Positions 16,377 through 18,519 of a stretch of DNA of 18,519 bases are shown here, piece after piece. This stretch comes from Altererythrobacter sp. GTDB lineage: Bacteria; Pseudomonadota; Alphaproteobacteria; Sphingomonadales; Sphingomonadaceae. Location of the stretch: positions 1 through 18,519 of the forward strand of contig JAGXGU010000153.1 of assembly GCA_024636575.1 (NCBI GenBank), given 5' to 3'. The notes beneath the pieces were generated by a model, which saw nothing but the letters and a program-made list of their open reading frames with translations, made no database searches and was not told the DNA's origin. The position numbers were made by a program, and so were the translations under genes. Numbering within the stretch: the stretch's first letter is position 1; the number at the start of each line of letters is the position of its first letter.

Positions 16377-16916
16377 ATGTCAGAAGGACGTACTTTAACT
16401 GCCCGGCAGAAGCCCACGCCGGCCGAGCCTGAGAAAAAGGGCAAGCAGGCCAGTCTTCAGGATGCGTTCCTGAATCTGCTGCGTAAAAACAAAACCCCGG
16501 TGACCATGTTCCTTGTGAAAGGCGTGAAGCTGCAGGGGATCATTACCTGGTTCGACAATTTCTCGATCCTGCTGCGGCGTGATGGCGAATCCCAATTGGT
16601 CTATAAACACGCGGTGTCCACTTTGATGCCGGGTCAACAGATTGATGTGGGCCAATTCGATAGCGCGGATAGCCAGCGCAAGCAGCGCCTGCTGCAGGAT
16701 GTATTCCTTTCGCGGGTTAGCGAAGCTGAAGCGCAGGTAACAATGTTCCTGGTCAACGGCGTGATGCTGCAGGGCCGTATCGCCGCCTACGACCTTTTTT
16801 GCATGCTGCTGGAGCGGGACGGTTTCGTCCAGCTGGCTTACAAGCATGCAGTGTCAACCATTCAGCCAACGAAACCCGTCGACCTCTCGGGCGAATGGGA
16901 AGGTGAAGACGACTGA
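16377..16916 (+). CDS. hfq: Tandem (double-domain) Hfq RNA chaperone
   Basis: A 179-residue protein with two Hfq/Sm domains in one chain; usual Hfq is 70-110 residues with one. Hfq hexamers match small RNAs to mRNAs. Domain 1 (about 25-86): [33 protein letters not shown]. Domain 2 (about 104-165): [33 protein letters not shown]. Equivalent positions are 79 residues apart. Both keep proximal-face residues (Gln28/Gln107, Phe62/Phe141, Tyr76-Lys77-His78 and Tyr155-Lys156-His157). Domain 1 keeps a basic rim (Arg36, Lys37, Lys39), whereas domain 2 has Ser115, Glu116 and Glu118 there, and Met130 where domain 1 has distal-face Lys51. The C-terminus is acidic (EWEGEDD). Three chains could make a pseudo-hexamer. 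AAGGTGA is the ribosome binding site. Confidence 0.95.
   Translation: MSEGRTLTARQKPTPAEPEKKGKQASLQDAFLNLLRKNKTPVTMFLVKGVKLQGIITWFDNFSILLRRDGESQLVYKHAVSTLMPGQQIDVGQFDSADSQRKQRLLQDVFLSRVSEAEAQVTMFLVNGVMLQGRIAAYDLFCMLLERDGFVQLAYKHAVSTIQPTKPVDLSGEWEGEDD
16897..16906 (+). promoter_or_regulatory. Strong Shine-Dalgarno sequence for hflX inside the end of hfq
   Basis: GGGAAGGTGA (16897-16906) sits 6 bases before the CTG at 16913. Its AAGGTGA part closely matches the anti-Shine-Dalgarno complement AAGGAGGTGA. No other start codon in any frame nearby has a long product, so this site decides the hflX start. Confidence 0.65.
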
Positions 16917-18235
16917 GCTTTGATGACGACCTGTTAGGCGAAGTCTCGCGCGGTGCGCGGGCCATCGTCATTTGCCCCGATATTCGCGGGTCAAAGCACG
17001 ATCTGGATGCAGCTTCGCGGCTTGAGGAAGCGTGCGGTCTGGCGTTGGCCATCGGTATCATTGTTGCCGAGGCAATCGTCCTGCCGGTGCGGGATGTCAA
17101 ACCCAGCACCCTGTTCGGTTCCGGGCAGGTGGAAACCATTGCCACCAAGTGCGAGCTGGAAGAAGCCGAGCTGGTCATTGTCGATGGCGCGCTGTCCCCG
17201 ATCCAGCAGCGCAACCTGGAAGACAGGCTCAAACGCAAGGTCATCGACCGTACCGGCCTGATCCTGGAAATATTCGGGGAACGCGCCGCGACAGCGGAAG
17301 GCCGCCTGCAGGTCGAACTCGCACATCTCGATTACCAGCAGAGCCGCCTGGTTCGCAGCTGGACCCATCTGGAACGGCAACGCGGCGGCTTTGGCTTCCT
17401 CGGCGGTCCGGGCGAAACCCAGATCGAGGCCGACCGCCGGATGATCCGCCAGAGAATGGCGCGGCTTCGCAAGGAACTGGAGCAAGTCCGCCGCACCCGC
17501 GCGCTGCACCGTGAACGGCGGGGCAGGGCGCCGTGGCCAGTGATCGCACTGGTCGGCTATACCAATGCCGGCAAATCCACCCTGTTCAACCGGCTGACCG
17601 GTTCGGACGTCATGGCGGAAGATCTGCTGTTCGCGACGCTTGATCCGACCATGCGGGCAATTCGGTTGCCTGGTGTGGAAAAAGCGATCCTGTCCGACAC
17701 TGTGGGCTTCATTTCCGACCTGCCCACACAATTGGTGGCCGCGTTCCGCGCGACGTTGGAAGAAGTGACTGCAGCCGATATAATCGTGCATGTACGGGAT
17801 ATTTCCAGTCCCGCATCGGCGGCGCAGAAATCGCAGGTGCTGGAAGTTCTCGCCGGATTGGGCGTGACCGATGCGGAAGAAGGCGAAAATCTTATTCCGA
17901 TCATCGAGACCTGGAACAAATGGGATTTACTGTCCCAGGAGAAAGGCGCGGAACTCGCTGAATTCGCTGCGGCCGACGATGCCATCGTGCCTATATCGGC
18001 AATGACAGGTGCCGGGATGGAGGAACTGACGGCAACGCTCGACAAATTGTTGACGGCCAGCTCGAAACTTTACGAGATTGTTCTGCCTGCGGGCGAAGGG
18101 CAAAAACTGGCCTGGCTGCACGCGCATGGTCAGATCATGTCGGAAAAGGACGCCGGCCAGGATGAACATGGGCCATTGCGTGCATTTGCGGTGCGCCTGT
18201 CACCCAAGGAATTTGGCCGCTTCGCCAGCCTTTAG
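16913..18235 (+). CDS. hflX: GTPase HflX (probable CTG start)
   Basis: HflX is a ribosome-binding GTPase that splits stalled or heat-damaged 70S ribosomes. The 440-residue product has the N-terminal glycine-rich domain ([21 protein letters not shown], the [23 protein letters not shown] loop), a coiled linker, and the G domain with G1 GYTNAGKST (from Gly215), G3 DTVGF (from Asp262) and G4 NKWD (335-338). A stop at 16904-16906 bounds the frame. Conserved N-terminal sequence ([21 protein letters not shown]) begins directly after it, before any ATG, GTG or TTG; the first TTG (17045) would delete about 44 residues of this domain and has no ribosome binding site. CTG 16913, with an excellent Shine-Dalgarno and overlap with the hfq TGA, is therefore the best start. 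hfq-hflX order is conserved in proteobacteria. Confidence 0.93.
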   Translation: MSFDDDLLGEVSRGARAIVICPDIRGSKHDLDAASRLEEACGLALAIGIIVAEAIVLPVRDVKPSTLFGSGQVETIATKCELEEAELVIVDGALSPIQQRNLEDRLKRKVIDRTGLILEIFGERAATAEGRLQVELAHLDYQQSRLVRSWTHLERQRGGFGFLGGPGETQIEADRRMIRQRMARLRKELEQVRRTRALHRERRGRAPWPVIALVGYTNAGKSTLFNRLTGSDVMAEDLLFATLDPTMRAIRLPGVEKAILSDTVGFISDLPTQLVAAFRATLEEVTAADIIVHVRDISSPASAAQKSQVLEVLAGLGVTDAEEGENLIPIIETWNKWDLLSQEKGAELAEFAAADDAIVPISAMTGAGMEELTATLDKLLTASSKLYEIVLPAGEGQKLAWLHAHGQIMSEKDAGQDEHGPLRAFAVRLSPKEFGRFASL

Positions 18236-18301
18236 GCCGAATTATCGGTTGGGATGCGGCAGAAATGGCCGGGAAGGGGGCAGGGGCAAGCCAGCCTGGG
18301 C

Positions 18302-18519
18302 CTAGGATTCCGACTGCTTCACCCGCTGCCACAAGGCTTCCTGTTCATCGAGGGAAAGCTTCGCGAAATCATCCGCCAGCACCTCCATTGCGCGATAGCG
18401 GCGTTCGAATTTGTCATTGGCCGCTCGCAATGCATCTTCCGGGGCGATGCCATAGGCTCGGACCAGGTTTACCGCAGCGAATAGCAGGTCGCCGGCCTCC
18501 TCGACTTGCTTGTCGGCAG
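18302..18519 (-). CDS. mazG: MazG nucleoside triphosphate pyrophosphohydrolase, C-terminal part
   Basis: The last 71 residues of a leftward gene whose start lies beyond the right edge. MazG hydrolyses NTPs and dNTPs to monophosphates and pyrophosphate, cleaning the nucleotide pool. The segment QVEEAGDLLFAAVNLVR carries the EExxD-type metal-binding motif of the C-terminal MazG domain, followed by DALRAANDKFERRYRAME and LSLDEQEALWQRVK, all typical of the family end. It converges on hflX with 66 bases between the stops and no recognisable terminator there. mazG near hfq-hflX is common in alphaproteobacteria. Confidence 0.9.
   Translation of the reverse strand, partial: ADKQVEEAGDLLFAAVNLVRAYGIAPEDALRAANDKFERRYRAMEVLADDFAKLSLDEQEALWQRVKQSES

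Noticed and set aside
16377..16916. The double Hfq as an assembly duplication artefact
   Set aside because: The two halves differ at many residues and are joined by a distinct linker (about 86-103), so this is an old, diverged duplication.
16907..17045. A frameshift or truncation at the hflX 5' end
   Set aside because: The conserved N-terminal sequence is continuous and in frame from 16919 onward; only the start codon is unusual.
16991..17791. A 266-codon minus-strand frame across hflX
   Set aside because: Antisense to conserved HflX motifs; no credible start context or domain.
18236..18301. A terminator between hflX and mazG
   Set aside because: I could find no stable stem followed by a T-run on either strand in these 66 bases.

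Overview
The window looks like chromosomal core sequence from an alphaproteobacterium of the Sphingomonadales, most likely near the Erythrobacteraceae. This is inferred from protein style, from the gene order ispDF / dusB-ntrB-ntrC-ntrY-ntrX-hfq-hflX / mazG, and from the fused IspDF. I see no insertion sequence, prophage, CRISPR array, tRNA or rRNA.

Left part (1-5092). The 5' end of gyrA runs leftward off the window. A 338-base gap separates it from a rightward gene for an exported, probably repeat-rich protein, which ends at a clear intrinsic terminator. Facing it is a leftward run of four genes: sbtA (Na+/bicarbonate symporter), an sbtB-like PII protein, a beta-carbonic anhydrase, and a NYN plus OST-HTH/LOTUS protein. 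The first three are joined by ATGA and TAATG stop/start overlaps, so transporter, regulator and enzyme form one tightly coupled inorganic-carbon module.

Middle part (5244-8846). lipA (lipoyl synthase) and a COQ10/RatA-type START-domain gene form a rightward pair. They converge on a leftward trio: ispDF (isoprenoid precursors), a small secreted four-cysteine protein, and a CinA-type amidase.

Right part (8934-18519). A rightward block carries dusB and both nitrogen-regulation two-component systems. NtrB/NtrC is soluble and its regulator keeps the sigma-54 contact loop. NtrY/NtrX is membrane-bound and its regulator lacks that loop. Next come hfq and hflX, and then the 3' end of a leftward mazG. 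hfq is unusual: it encodes two Sm domains in one chain, and the second has lost the rim arginines and a distal-face lysine. hflX has no ATG, GTG or TTG where its conserved N-terminus begins; the best start is a CTG overlapping the hfq stop, behind a strong Shine-Dalgarno sequence.

The items most worth a second look are the tandem Hfq, the coupled SbtA-SbtB-carbonic anhydrase module, the CTG start of hflX, the CAAC/GTTG repeats in front of ntrY, and a methionine at the GyrA quinolone-determining position that is Asp87 in E. coli.
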